The translations under genes and the position numbers were made by a program. Source: Aurantiacibacter gangjinensis (GTDB lineage Bacteria > Pseudomonadota > Alphaproteobacteria > Sphingomonadales > Sphingomonadaceae). From it: a DNA stretch of 64,000 nucleotides. Shown piece by piece: positions 1 to 8,254 of the stretch. The notes beneath the pieces were generated by a model that was given only the letters and a program-made list of their open reading frames with translations, was not told the origin of the DNA and did not search any database. The number at the start of each line of letters is the position of its first letter. The stretch's first letter is position 1. The DNA lies in contig NZ_CP018097.1 of NCBI RefSeq assembly GCF_001886695.1, positions 744,001-808,000 on the forward strand, given 5' to 3'.

Positions 1-66
1 CCGCTGCTGTCTGTCGCCATCCGGCTCGGCTGCCGCGCCGCCATTCGCATTTCGCAGAAGATCTGA
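1..66 (+). CDS. Possible 3' end of a gene entering from the left
   Basis: Frame 1 is open from the window edge to a TGA at 64-66 (21 codons, ending SQKI). Nearly all third positions are G or C, as in real genes here. The piece is too short to identify, and two other frames are also open across it, so this is only a possible tail of a gene that starts outside the window. Confidence 0.3.
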   Translation, partial: PLLSVAIRLGCRAAIRISQKI

Positions 67-92
67 CGCGGCCCAAAGCGCAAAATCGCGAC

Positions 93-117
93 GGAAACTC
101 CCGCTTCATCATGCGTT
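93..117 (+). promoter_or_regulatory. Weak EcfG-like promoter candidate
   Basis: GGAAA (93-97) is followed after 16 nt by CGTT (114-117). The alphaproteobacterial general-stress sigma factor EcfG recognises GGAAC-N16/17-CGTT, so the -35 element has one mismatch. It lies about 50 nt upstream of the secreted protein gene starting at 167. Confidence 0.3.
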
Positions 118-166
118 CAACACGCGAAGCGCCCAATGCGCCCTGAAATGACTCGACGAGGATGAC

Positions 167-835
167 ATGACCCGCACTCTGCCAATCGCCGCCGCCGTCG
201 CAGCCCTTGCTGCCGGGCTAGGCTCCGCCCCCGCTGCCGCGCAAAGCCAGCCGGGCGACCGGGTCAACACCGTCATCATCTATGGCGACGACGAATGCCC
301 CACGTCCACTGGCGACACGATTACGGTCTGCGCGCGGCTGGACGAGAGCGAGCGCTATCGCATTCCGCCCAATCTGCGCTTCAGCAATTCGCCCGAAAAC
401 GAAAGCTGGAGCGAGCGCGTCCGCTCGCTGGAAACCGTCGGCGATTTCGGCCCGCTATCCTGTACGCCCGTTGGCGCAGGCGGGGAACTGGGCTGTACGC
501 TCGAGATGATCGAGCGCGCCTATGAAGAGCGCGAAAGCGGCAGCACCGTCCGCTTTGCCGAGCTGATCGCCGCCGAGCGGGCAGAGCGCCTGTCCACCAT
601 CGATGCAGAGGCCGCTGCGATGCAGGCCCGCGTCGAGGAGCTGGAAGAGGCCGAATTACAGCGCCGCCGCCAAGCGCAGGCGCAGCCCGTGGGTGCCGAA
701 GTGGTCGATCCCGATGCACCGCCGCCCGAAATCCTCGATCCGGACCGCGTGCCGCCGGGCGATCTGCCCGCGCAGCCTCTGGATGACGGCGAAGACGAAG
801 GTCCGCGCCCGATCGGTCCGACACCGCAGCCGTAA
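167..835 (+). CDS. Secreted or periplasmic protein of unknown function
   Basis: The product has 222 residues. An N-terminal signal peptide (about residues 1-25, hydrophobic core then APAAAQ) indicates export. Four cysteines (in DDECPT, ITVCAR, LSCT and LGCT) could form disulfides in the periplasm. Residues about 135-170 form a charged, Glu/Ala-rich helix that may be a short coiled coil. The C-terminal 50 residues are Pro/Asp-rich and probably disordered. A GAGGA ribosome-binding site precedes the ATG. No family is recognised with certainty; similar short secreted proteins are common in sphingomonads. Its 3' end converges on fabI with a 21-nt gap. Confidence 0.75.
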   Translation: MTRTLPIAAAVAALAAGLGSAPAAAQSQPGDRVNTVIIYGDDECPTSTGDTITVCARLDESERYRIPPNLRFSNSPENESWSERVRSLETVGDFGPLSCTPVGAGGELGCTLEMIERAYEERESGSTVRFAELIAAERAERLSTIDAEAAAMQARVEELEEAELQRRRQAQAQPVGAEVVDPDAPPPEILDPDRVPPGDLPAQPLDDGEDEGPRPIGPTPQP

Positions 836-856
836 AACTCCGGCAATTCCGACCGA

Positions 857-1660
857 TCAGGTCAGCGCGATATCGGGCGCATCTTCCTGCTTCATGCCGA
901 CCACGTGATAGCCGGCGTCTACATGATGGACCTCGCCCGTCACGCCGGATGACAGGTCGGAGCAAAAATAGAGGCCCGATCCGCCCACATCGTCGATAGT
1001 GACATTGCGGCGCATGGGCGCGTTCAGCTCGTTCCATTTAAGGATGTAGCGGAAATCGCCGATGCCGCTCGCAGCCAGCGTCTTGATCGGCCCGGCGCTG
1101 ATCGCGTTCACACGGATGTTGTCCGGCCCAAGATCGTTGGCGAGATATTGCACGCTCGTTTCCAGCGCCGCCTTGGCCACCCCCATCACATTGTAATGCG
1201 GCACGACCTTTTCGGCGCCGTAATAGGTGAGCGTGAGGATGCTGCCGCCATCTTTCATCAGCGGCGCGGCGCGCTTGGCGGCGGCGACCAGCGAATAGGC
1301 CGAGATGTTCATCGTGTTCAGGAAATTCTCGAGGCTGGTATCGAGATACTTGCCGCGCAGCTCGTTCTTGTCGGAAAAGCCGATGGCATGGACGAGGAAA
1401 TCGAGCTTGCCCCAGCGGCTCTCGATTTCGGCAAAGGCGGCGTCCATCGCATCCATATCGGCCACATCGCACTGGATCAGGAGATCGCTGCCCACGCGCT
1501 CTGCCAGCGGGCCGACGCGCTTGGCCAGCGCCTCGACCGGGTAGGAGAACGCCATTTCGGCGCCCTGCTCATGCAGCTTCTGCGCGATGCCCCAGGCCAG
1601 CGACTTGTCGTTGGCGAGGCCCATGATCAGCCCCTTCTTGCCCTGCATCAGTCCGGTCAT
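857..1660 (-). CDS. fabI: Enoyl-[acyl-carrier-protein] reductase, NADH-dependent
   Basis: Catalyses the last step of each fatty-acid elongation cycle, reducing trans-2-enoyl-ACP with NADH (type II FAS, cytosol). The 267-residue length is normal. The nucleotide-binding segment GLANDKSLAWG is at residues 14-24. The catalytic residues fall at Tyr146, Tyr156 and Lys163 (YYGAEKVV...YNVMGVAK), matching E. coli FabI numbering. The ATG at 1660 overlaps the stop of the upstream yihY-like gene in an ATGA, which suggests translational coupling. An internal Met at residue 5 is an alternative start. FabI is the usual target of triclosan. Confidence 0.97.
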   Translation of the reverse strand: MTGLMQGKKGLIMGLANDKSLAWGIAQKLHEQGAEMAFSYPVEALAKRVGPLAERVGSDLLIQCDVADMDAMDAAFAEIESRWGKLDFLVHAIGFSDKNELRGKYLDTSLENFLNTMNISAYSLVAAAKRAAPLMKDGGSILTLTYYGAEKVVPHYNVMGVAKAALETSVQYLANDLGPDNIRVNAISAGPIKTLAASGIGDFRYILKWNELNAPMRRNVTIDDVGGSGLYFCSDLSSGVTGEVHHVDAGYHVVGMKQEDAPDIALT

Positions 1661-2703
1661 GCGGCAGTGTCCTCCAGTCTGGCAGGCGAGTCGTGATCGC
1701 CCGCAATTTCGGTCTCTGTTTCGTCCAATGGCTCGCCATCCGCGTCCTCATCGGTCGGTTCGGCAAGGGCGGCGTTGAGCTCCGCGCCTGCGACCATCCC
1801 TAAGCCCACCAGCCAGAAAAAGAAAAGCGCGATCATGAAGCCGGCCAGCGATCCGTAGGTGAGGTTGTAGCTGAACAGGCTGCGCAACACGGGCGGCAGC
1901 GCCAGCGTTACCGTGATCCACCAGCCCGCCGTCAGCGAGGCGCCCGGCCATTTGGGATATTTCTTGCCGCGATAGGCGGCGGGCGTCAGCGCCACGAAGA
2001 GCAGCCAGATCGATAGCAGCAGGCCGAAAGCGGGCACGATGCGCGAGAGCGACAAGCGCCCCAGCACGTCGTTGAACTGCGGGAAATACGCCTCGATCAC
2101 CTGCTGCGCAGCGCCGATCATCACCTGCGCCAGCAGAGATGTCATCAGCAGCAATACCGAAGCGATGATGATGCCGGTGGAGAACAGGCGGTATTTCCAG
2201 AACGCCTGCGTCGCCTTGGTGCCATAGGCGCGCCGCAGGATATCGCGGATCGTCTCGACCAGGCTGCCCACGGTCCACAGGCCGAAAGCCGCGCCGACCC
2301 ACAGCAGCCAGCCGCTGCGCGCCTCCACCACATTTTCGGCGACCGGCCCGATGACTTCGCCGACGACGGGCGGCACGGCCGCGAGGATCGCATTGATGGT
2401 GGCAGCGCGTTCCGCTTCCTCGCCCACGGCCGCGAAGATGGCGGAGGCGACGATGAAGAAGGGGAAAATCGCCAGCACCGACATATAGGCAAGGTTGCCT
2501 GCGTGGATGGTGCCATCGTTGAAACAGCCGACCGCTACCCGTTTCGCAACCTCGTAAAAGCGCGTGCCCGGGCTGACGTGAGCACGCAAGCGGGCGAGGT
2601 GCCCGGGCGAATCCAGTGCTTCACGGCGCCGGGCTTCGGGCGAGAGATCGGGCCGCGGCGGGCCTGGCCTTGCTTCCTGTTCGCTGATCCCGGGCGGAGT
2701 CAT
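1657..2703 (-). CDS. YihY/BrkB-family inner-membrane protein
   Basis: A 348-residue protein with a polar N-terminus (about 60 residues), then about six hydrophobic segments, starting with the NLAYMSVLAIFPFFIVASAIFA-type helix near residue 80 and ending with the FFFWLVGLGM helix. This is the YihY/virulence factor BrkB arrangement, once mislabelled RNase BN. The biochemical role of the family is not settled. The C-terminus is acidic (TDEDADGEPLDETETE). It sits between the dnaJ-like gene (27-nt gap) and fabI (4-bp overlap), so the three probably form one leftward transcript. Confidence 0.88.
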   Translation of the reverse strand: MTPPGISEQEARPGPPRPDLSPEARRREALDSPGHLARLRAHVSPGTRFYEVAKRVAVGCFNDGTIHAGNLAYMSVLAIFPFFIVASAIFAAVGEEAERAATINAILAAVPPVVGEVIGPVAENVVEARSGWLLWVGAAFGLWTVGSLVETIRDILRRAYGTKATQAFWKYRLFSTGIIIASVLLLMTSLLAQVMIGAAQQVIEAYFPQFNDVLGRLSLSRIVPAFGLLLSIWLLFVALTPAAYRGKKYPKWPGASLTAGWWITVTLALPPVLRSLFSYNLTYGSLAGFMIALFFFWLVGLGMVAGAELNAALAEPTDEDADGEPLDETETEIAGDHDSPARLEDTAA

Positions 2704-2730
2704 CGCTCAGGCGGTTAGCAAGGCTTTTGC

Positions 2731-3693
2731 CTAAAGTCCCATGTTTTCACGCGGATTGCCGGTATCGCTCCAGCCGCTAAGCTTTTCGGCCAGTGCCGAG
2801 ACATCCTCGGGCAACTGGATTTCCAGCGTAACCAGCTGGTCGCCGCGCGTGCCGTTCTTGCCGGTAAAGCCCTTGCCCTTGAGCCGCAGCACCTTGCCCG
2901 AACTGGAGCCTGCCGCGATGGTCAGCATCACCGGCCCATCCACCGTGGGCACTTTGATCTTCGCGCCGTTTACCGCTTCATCGAGCCTGATTGGCAAATC
3001 GACGCGGACATTATCACCATCGCGGCGAAAGTACGGATGCGATTGCACGTCGATCACCACGATGCCGTCACCCGCGCCGCCCGGGCCCTGCTGGCCCTTG
3101 CCCTTGAGGCGCATGGTGGTGCCGTCTTCGACACCAGCGGGCAGCGACAGGTCGATGGTCTTGCCATCCGACAGTGTCACGCGCTGCTTCGCGCGAGTGG
3201 CGGCGTCCACGAAGGGGACGGAAAGCGAATAGCGGATGTCGGCGCCCTTGCGCGGCGGCGGGGGAGGTGGCTGGCGAAAGCCGCCCGACGGTCCGCGCCG
3301 TCCGCCTCCTCCTCGCGAACTGCCGCCGAACAAGCCTTCGAACAGGTCGCTCAAATCCATGTCGTCGCCGCCGCCGAAACCCTGGAAATCGCGCGCCGTA
3401 TATTGTCCGCCTGCACCGCCGGAGCCGGGCCGGAACCCGCCCCCTCCGCCCATACCGAATGGCATGGTCGGATTGCCCTCGGCATCGATTTCCCCGCGAT
3501 CGAACTGCGCGCGCTTGGTGCTATCGGACAGCAGGTCATAGGCATTGGTGACCTTGCTGAACTTCTCCGACGCCTGCGGATTGTCCTTGTTGCGATCGGG
3601 ATGCAGCTCTTTCGCCAGCTTGCGATAGGCGGACTTGATGTCCTTCTCGCTCGCATCGCGGCTAACGCCAAGCAGGGAATAGGGATCGGCCAT
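2731..3693 (-). CDS. DnaJ/CbpA-type co-chaperone without zinc finger
   Basis: A type II (class B) J-protein of 320 residues. The J-domain spans about residues 3-68 with the HPD motif at 31-33 needed to stimulate DnaK ATPase. A Gly/Phe-rich linker (about 75-130) and a poly-Pro stretch (PPPPPP, about 142-147) follow, then a DnaJ C-terminal substrate-binding region (about 150-305). The CxxCxGxG zinc repeats of true DnaJ are absent, so this resembles CbpA/DnaJ2 rather than the dnaKJ operon DnaJ. It is first in the probable dnaJ-yihY-fabI transcript. Confidence 0.92.
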   Translation of the reverse strand: MADPYSLLGVSRDASEKDIKSAYRKLAKELHPDRNKDNPQASEKFSKVTNAYDLLSDSTKRAQFDRGEIDAEGNPTMPFGMGGGGGFRPGSGGAGGQYTARDFQGFGGGDDMDLSDLFEGLFGGSSRGGGGRRGPSGGFRQPPPPPPRKGADIRYSLSVPFVDAATRAKQRVTLSDGKTIDLSLPAGVEDGTTMRLKGKGQQGPGGAGDGIVVIDVQSHPYFRRDGDNVRVDLPIRLDEAVNGAKIKVPTVDGPVMLTIAAGSSSGKVLRLKGKGFTGKNGTRGDQLVTLEIQLPEDVSALAEKLSGWSDTGNPRENMGL

Positions 3694-3751
3694 GGTGTGT
3701 TAGCTAGGTAGGTCGCGAAGATTCGGCAAGGCGGGGATCATCGCGAGGGCG

Positions 3752-4078
3752 TCATCTTCTGATGCGCGTGCCGATCACGCTGCGATTGCGGCGCCGCCAA
3801 TGTCCGGCAAAAAACCCGATCAGCCAACACAGCGAACCACCTGCGAAGACGGCGGTGGCCCAGACGAGACGCTGCGTGAAGGATTGCGAGGGGTCATCGG
3901 CGAACCAGTCTCCGACAAGTCCGACAGCGCTTATGCCGAAAGAGAAGAAGGACATCGATCCCAGCGGGAATTCATTGAAGGTGGCGGACGTATAGCCGTA
4001 CCAAGCCGCGAGCAGCGGCGGGGCTATCATCAGCAGGATCAGCAGCGCCACCAGGGCGTAGATGGCGACAGTTTCCAT
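3752..4078 (-). CDS. Small integral membrane protein of unknown function
   Basis: About 108 residues from the METVAIYALV start; an upstream in-frame Met at 4111 would add 11 residues. There are hydrophobic segments at about residues 5-27, 38-58 and 72-93, and a strongly basic C-terminus (RRRNRSVIGTRIRR) that is probably cytoplasmic. No family is recognised. It is divergent from pdxH; the roughly 210 bp between them is the shared promoter region. Confidence 0.65.
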   Translation of the reverse strand: METVAIYALVALLILLMIAPPLLAAWYGYTSATFNEFPLGSMSFFSFGISAVGLVGDWFADDPSQSFTQRLVWATAVFAGGSLCWLIGFFAGHWRRRNRSVIGTRIRR

Positions 4079-4290
4079 GGCCCTACGTCCTAACCTGCCA
4101 CCCGCTGCCATGCAAATGCGCGGCCTTTCCTACACATACCAAACGTCTATAGGCTGGCCGACATGTTTAAGAGCCCTGCCCATACCGACCACTTGCTTAT
4201 CTTTCCGCTCGCATTCTGCGCGACCGCTTTTTCTGCTTCAGGACAGTGCTCCAGGTGCTCCAGGTTAGCACCGTATCGGGGGCGCGCTGC

Positions 4291-4905
4291 ATGACGGACA
4301 CATCCGACAACGCCATTCCCGTTACCGACCCCTTCGCCCTGTTCGATGCGTGGTTTGCCGAAGCGCAGGAGAGCGAGCCGAACGATCCCAACGCCATGTG
4401 CCTCGCCACGGCGACGCCTGCCGGAATGCCGTCGGCGCGTATGGTGCTGCTGAAGGGGCACGGTGCTGAGGGCTTCGTGTTCTATACCAATGCCGAAAGC
4501 CGCAAGGGCGAGGAGATCCGCGCCAACATGCAGGCAGCATTGCTGTTCCACTGGAAGAGCCTGCGCCGCCAGATCCGCATCGAGGGGCCGCTGTCCGAAG
4601 TGAGCGCGGCAGAGGCCGATGCCTACTTCCACTCGCGCCCGTTCAAGAGCCAGGTCGGCAGCGCAGCCAGCGACCAGTCGCGCCCGCTGCCATCGCGCGA
4701 GACCTATACTGACCGTGTGGACGAACTGGCCGCGCGCTATGAGGACGCTGGCGAAGTGCCGCGTCCGCCGCACTGGACCGGCTTTCGCCTGTCACCCGTC
4801 GCCATCGAGTTCTGGACCGACCGACCCAACCGTCTGCATGAACGCCGCCGCTTCACCCGCACGGGCGAGAGCGCGGCATGGGACAGCACGCTGCTGTATC
4901 CATGA
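4291..4905 (+). CDS. pdxH: Pyridoxamine 5'-phosphate oxidase
   Basis: FMN enzyme that oxidises pyridoxine/pyridoxamine 5'-phosphate to pyridoxal 5'-phosphate (vitamin B6 synthesis and salvage). The product is 204 residues from the chosen ATG (MTDTSDN). Family signatures include ARMVLLKG, FVFYTNAESRKG, ALLFHWKSLRRQIRIEG, the SQVGSAAS loop and the C-terminal FWTDRPNRLHERRRF region that contacts substrate. An in-frame ATG 45 nt upstream exists, but its product would add a non-conserved leader. The gene is followed by a cation-efflux gene 10 nt downstream, so the two are probably co-transcribed. Confidence 0.95.
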   Translation: MTDTSDNAIPVTDPFALFDAWFAEAQESEPNDPNAMCLATATPAGMPSARMVLLKGHGAEGFVFYTNAESRKGEEIRANMQAALLFHWKSLRRQIRIEGPLSEVSAAEADAYFHSRPFKSQVGSAASDQSRPLPSRETYTDRVDELAARYEDAGEVPRPPHWTGFRLSPVAIEFWTDRPNRLHERRRFTRTGESAAWDSTLLYP

Positions 4906-4915
4906 GCGATAGGCC

Positions 4916-5851
4916 ATGACCGACACCCGAGCCTCCCTTACACGCAGCGCCGCCATCGCCTCCATCACGGTGGCGCTGGTGCTGGCGGTGCTGAAGGGCT
5001 GGGCGACGTGGCAGACCGGTTCTACCGCCATGCTGGGCAGCCTTGCCGATACGGTGCTGGACCTCGTCGCCAGCCTCGCCGTACTGCTGGCCGTGTGGGT
5101 CGCGGCGCATCCCGCTGACGAGAACCACCGCTTCGGCCATGGCAAGGCAGAGGCGCTGGCGGCCATCTTCCAGGTCATCCTCATCACCCTGTCGGCAGGC
5201 GCCATCGCCTTTCGCGCCATCCAGCGGCTGGTCGAAGGCGGGGAAACACAGGCCGCCGATACCGGCATCGCCGTCTCCGCCATCGCGATCGTGCTGACGC
5301 TCGCTCTGGTGGCGTGGCAGCGGCACGTGGTGCGGCGCACCGGGTCGCTCGCCATCCAGACCGACAGTGTGCACTACCAGAGCGACCTGTTGCTGAACCT
5401 CGCGGTGATCGGTGCGCTCGTGCTCGACCAGTATCTGGGTGTGCGACAGGCGGACCCGCTCTTCGGACTTGCCATCGCTGCATGGTTGCTGTGGAATGCG
5501 TATGAGGCATCCTCCGAAGCCATCGACCACCTGATGGACCGCGAATGGCCGGAGGAGAAACGACGCGCTTTCGTGGAAGCGGCGGCGCGCCATCCCGAAC
5601 TGTCCAACCTGCACGATTTGCGCACCCGCACCAGCGGCACGGCGGACTTCGCGCAGTTCCATGTCGACCTGCCCGCCCGCATGAGCGTGGGCGAGGCGCA
5701 TGACATCATCGAGCGAGTCGAGGCAGACCTGACCAGCCGATTCCCTGGGCTGGAACTGCTGATCCATATCGACCCGGAAGGCCATGTGGACGAGCCGGGC
5801 AATCCGCTGGTCGAGACCGACGAATTTGCGAAGCTGGAGAACGATACATGA
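4916..5851 (+). CDS. Cation diffusion facilitator (FieF-like) transporter
   Basis: A 311-residue inner-membrane metal/H+ antiporter of the CDF family, with six predicted helices (about residues 15-195) and a C-terminal cytoplasmic domain (about 205-300). Metal-site features are visible: LADTVLDLV in helix 2, HRFGHGKAE in the loop after helix 2, and the HYQSD segment of helix 5. Likely substrates are Zn2+, Fe2+ or Cd2+; specificity cannot be read from sequence. Its stop overlaps the start of the PhzF-like gene (ATGA). Confidence 0.92.
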   Translation: MTDTRASLTRSAAIASITVALVLAVLKGWATWQTGSTAMLGSLADTVLDLVASLAVLLAVWVAAHPADENHRFGHGKAEALAAIFQVILITLSAGAIAFRAIQRLVEGGETQAADTGIAVSAIAIVLTLALVAWQRHVVRRTGSLAIQTDSVHYQSDLLLNLAVIGALVLDQYLGVRQADPLFGLAIAAWLLWNAYEASSEAIDHLMDREWPEEKRRAFVEAAARHPELSNLHDLRTRTSGTADFAQFHVDLPARMSVGEAHDIIERVEADLTSRFPGLELLIHIDPEGHVDEPGNPLVETDEFAKLENDT

Positions 5852-6648
5852 GCCGTAATGCCATCCCCTACTGGCATGTCGATGCCTTCGCCTCCAAACC
5901 GTTCGAGGGCAACCAGGCTGCGGTCATGGTGCTGGAGGAATGGCCGGACGATAGCGTGCTGCAGGCCATCGGCGAAGAGAACAACTTTGCCGAAACCGCC
6001 TTCGTGGTGCGCGACGAGAGCGGCGAGGCCGACTGGGAGCTTCGCTGGTTTACGCCGACATGCGAAATCCGCCTGTGCGGCCATGCCACGCTGGCCAGCG
6101 GGCATGTGCTGTTGACCCGGGATGGCGGCGATGCGGTGCGGTTCCGCACTCGCAAAGCTGGCATTCTGGAAGTCTCCAAATCTGAGGCAGGGTACGATCT
6201 CGCTTTACCCGCGATCCCCATCGAGCGCGGCGAGTTTGCCGAAGCGGTGCAGCATCTGGGCGCGCAGCCGCAGGAAGTGTGGCTGAATCCCGATGGCTAC
6301 GGCATCTACCTGTTCGAGAAAGCCGACGATGTGCTGAGGCTGGAGCCTGATGTGCGCGCACTGGGCACATTGGGTGATGACCAGTTCATCTGCACCGCGC
6401 CCGGCATGGATACCGACGTGGTCAGCCGCGTCTTCGTGCCCGGCGGCGGCGTGGACGAGGATAGCTTCACAGGCTCAGCCCACGCTGCGCTGACGCCGTT
6501 TTGGGCGGCAAAGATGGGCCGCGACAGCTTCACCGCGTACCAAGCCTCGCAACGCGGCGGGCATGCGACCTGCACGCTGGCAGGCGACCGTGCGATCCTG
6601 TCAGGCGATTGCGTTACGGTCGTGGAGGGGACGTTTCACTTGGCCTGA
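5848..6648 (+). CDS. PhzF-family isomerase-like protein
   Basis: A 266-residue PhzF/DapF-fold protein. The N-terminus PYWHVDAFASKPFEGNQAAV is the family opening, with the catalytic Glu expected in NNFAETAF (about residues 46-53). The CGHAT and GSAHAAL motifs of the two half-barrels are present. PhzF itself acts in phenazine synthesis, but no other phenazine genes are here, so the substrate is unknown. It is the third gene of a probable pdxH-cation efflux-PhzF unit. Confidence 0.9.
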   Translation: MSRNAIPYWHVDAFASKPFEGNQAAVMVLEEWPDDSVLQAIGEENNFAETAFVVRDESGEADWELRWFTPTCEIRLCGHATLASGHVLLTRDGGDAVRFRTRKAGILEVSKSEAGYDLALPAIPIERGEFAEAVQHLGAQPQEVWLNPDGYGIYLFEKADDVLRLEPDVRALGTLGDDQFICTAPGMDTDVVSRVFVPGGGVDEDSFTGSAHAALTPFWAAKMGRDSFTAYQASQRGGHATCTLAGDRAILSGDCVTVVEGTFHLA

Positions 6649-6711
6649 TTTCCAGCGAAGGCTGGAATCTCTTGCTCATGGCACTCGGCCCCTGCCTGCG
6701 CAGAGGCTCCG

Positions 6712-7866
6712 CTAACGCTCCGGGTAAAGCGCAACAATATCGGCCAGCGCATCGACCAGCGCCGCGCGCTCTTCACCATCGGTCTTGCCCAGGCGCGCCA
6801 GCGTCAGCCCCTGTTCCGGCGACACGATGATGTACTGCCCCAGATGCCCGACGGCGGCGAAGGCGGTGTCCGGCCCCTGCTCGGCGAACAGTGTATCGCG
6901 CCCTGTCTCGCTGTCGCGATTGAGCCAGAGCTGGCCGCCATAATCGGGCGAAGCGGGGCTTGGCGTGCGCATGAAGTCGATCCACCCGCGCGGCACGATC
7001 TGCGCGCCGGCGACGGAGCCGCCATTGCGCAGGAACTCGCCGAACTTCGCCCAGTCGCGCGCCGTCGCCCAAATATGGCTCCCGCCGATCAGCGTACCAT
7101 CGGCATCGTACTCGCCCACCAGCGATGTCATGCCCAGCGGTACGGCGAGCCGCGCATCGAGATAGTCCGCCATCGTCTCCATCCGCCGCTCGGCGCTCTC
7201 GCCCGGCGCGATGGTCTCGGTGGCGATGTCGGAGAGGATGACGCTGGTCGCGCTGGAATAGGCGAAGGTGGTGCCCGGCGCCGCGCTCAGCGGTTGCGCT
7301 TCGGCCCAGCCTGCCATGTCGTCCCGCCCGTCGAGGAACAGCATGCGCACCTCGTCAGACAGATAGGCGGGATCGCTCGCTTCCTCATGCCGCAGGCCGG
7401 AGCGCATCTGGATGAGGTGCCGCAGCGTGATGGCGCTGCGCGGATCGCCCGCGCGCTGCCAGCTTTTGACCGGGGCGGGATCGTCCAGCCGTAGCCGTCC
7501 ATCGGCCACCATCATGCCGAGCAGAACGGCGGTCACGGTCTTCGACATGGACCAGCCGGTGAAGCGAATGTCCGGCCCGTAATCCTCGGCATAGCGCTCG
7601 GCGACGATCTCACCGCGATGCATCAGCACCAGCGCGCGCGTTTCGCCGATGCCGTCTGCGGTGAAGAGCGTATCGATAGCGCGGGCCAGTGGCTCTCGCG
7701 GCACGCCGGGTTCGACGGCGACGGCGGCCATCGCCTCTTCCGGAACGGGCGGCAGCGGCGGCGGCCCTTCCTGAGCACACGCGGGCAGCACCAAGGCAAG
7801 GCCCGCCAATGCACAAAGCCATGGCGAGCGGGCGGCGAGGCGGCTAGGGGCGGGGGAAGACGGCAT
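6712..7866 (-). CDS. Serine hydrolase, class C beta-lactamase fold, lipoprotein
   Basis: The product is 384 residues from the MPSSPAPSR start. A signal sequence ends in the lipobox-like LPAC (Cys about residue 30), so it is probably a lipoprotein. The beta-lactamase/esterase signatures are the catalytic S-x-x-K in WSMSKTV (about residue 130) and Y-x-S in FAYSSAT. Such proteins act as esterases, peptidases or penicillin-binding-like enzymes; there is no direct evidence for antibiotic resistance. The gene is divergent from the small membrane protein at 7904, with 37 bp between start codons. Confidence 0.88.
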   Translation of the reverse strand: MPSSPAPSRLAARSPWLCALAGLALVLPACAQEGPPPLPPVPEEAMAAVAVEPGVPREPLARAIDTLFTADGIGETRALVLMHRGEIVAERYAEDYGPDIRFTGWSMSKTVTAVLLGMMVADGRLRLDDPAPVKSWQRAGDPRSAITLRHLIQMRSGLRHEEASDPAYLSDEVRMLFLDGRDDMAGWAEAQPLSAAPGTTFAYSSATSVILSDIATETIAPGESAERRMETMADYLDARLAVPLGMTSLVGEYDADGTLIGGSHIWATARDWAKFGEFLRNGGSVAGAQIVPRGWIDFMRTPSPASPDYGGQLWLNRDSETGRDTLFAEQGPDTAFAAVGHLGQYIIVSPEQGLTLARLGKTDGEERAALVDALADIVALYPER

Positions 7867-7903
7867 GGGAATAGCCAGGCGTCTTTCGATCAGGAGCCGC
7901 CAA

Positions 7904-8251
7904 ATGGCAACCGCAAAACAAGGCCGAACAAGGGGACGCATCGGGTGGCGGAAACCGCTCGCCGTGCTCGTGCTGATCGGTGTGGCAGCGGTGTGGTATT
8001 ATGCAGAGCCCATTCGCGGATATTCGCAGACCGCCACGGCCTATGCGGCCAAGAATGCCTGCTCGTGCCGCCATATAGGCGGGCGCGCACTCGATAGCTG
8101 CAAGGACGACTTGCTGCCCGGCATGGGGCTGGTCTTCTTGGGCGAAGACGAGGCGCAGCAGAGCGTCACCGCTCGCATACCGCTGGTCGCCAGCACCACG
8201 GCGCAGCACCGTGAGGGCTTTGGCTGCGTGCTGGAGCCCTGGGAAAGCTGA
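7904..8251 (+). CDS. Small Cys-rich membrane-anchored protein, unknown
   Basis: A 115-residue protein. The ATG at 7904 is chosen because AGGAG lies 7 nt upstream; an in-frame ATG at 7865 lacks a site. The N-terminus is basic, a single membrane helix covers about residues 18-34, and the rest is predicted periplasmic. Four cysteines (53, 55, 66 and 108; CSC...SC...GC) could form two disulfides or bind metal. It is divergently paired with the serine hydrolase, which may indicate a shared job in the envelope. The family is not recognised beyond resemblance to conserved sphingomonad unknowns. Confidence 0.72.
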   Translation: MATAKQGRTRGRIGWRKPLAVLVLIGVAAVWYYAEPIRGYSQTATAYAAKNACSCRHIGGRALDSCKDDLLPGMGLVFLGEDEAQQSVTARIPLVASTTAQHREGFGCVLEPWES

Positions 8252-8254
8252 GCG

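Noticed and set aside
4147-4773. Long minus-strand frame opposite pdxH
   Set aside because: Antisense to a conserved enzyme and without domain features.
5848-6648. Part of a phenazine biosynthesis cluster
   Set aside because: PhzF-like proteins are widespread, and no other phenazine gene lies nearby.
6712-7866. Antibiotic-resistance beta-lactamase
   Set aside because: Only the general SxxK/YxS serine hydrolase features are present; nothing shows beta-lactam hydrolysis.
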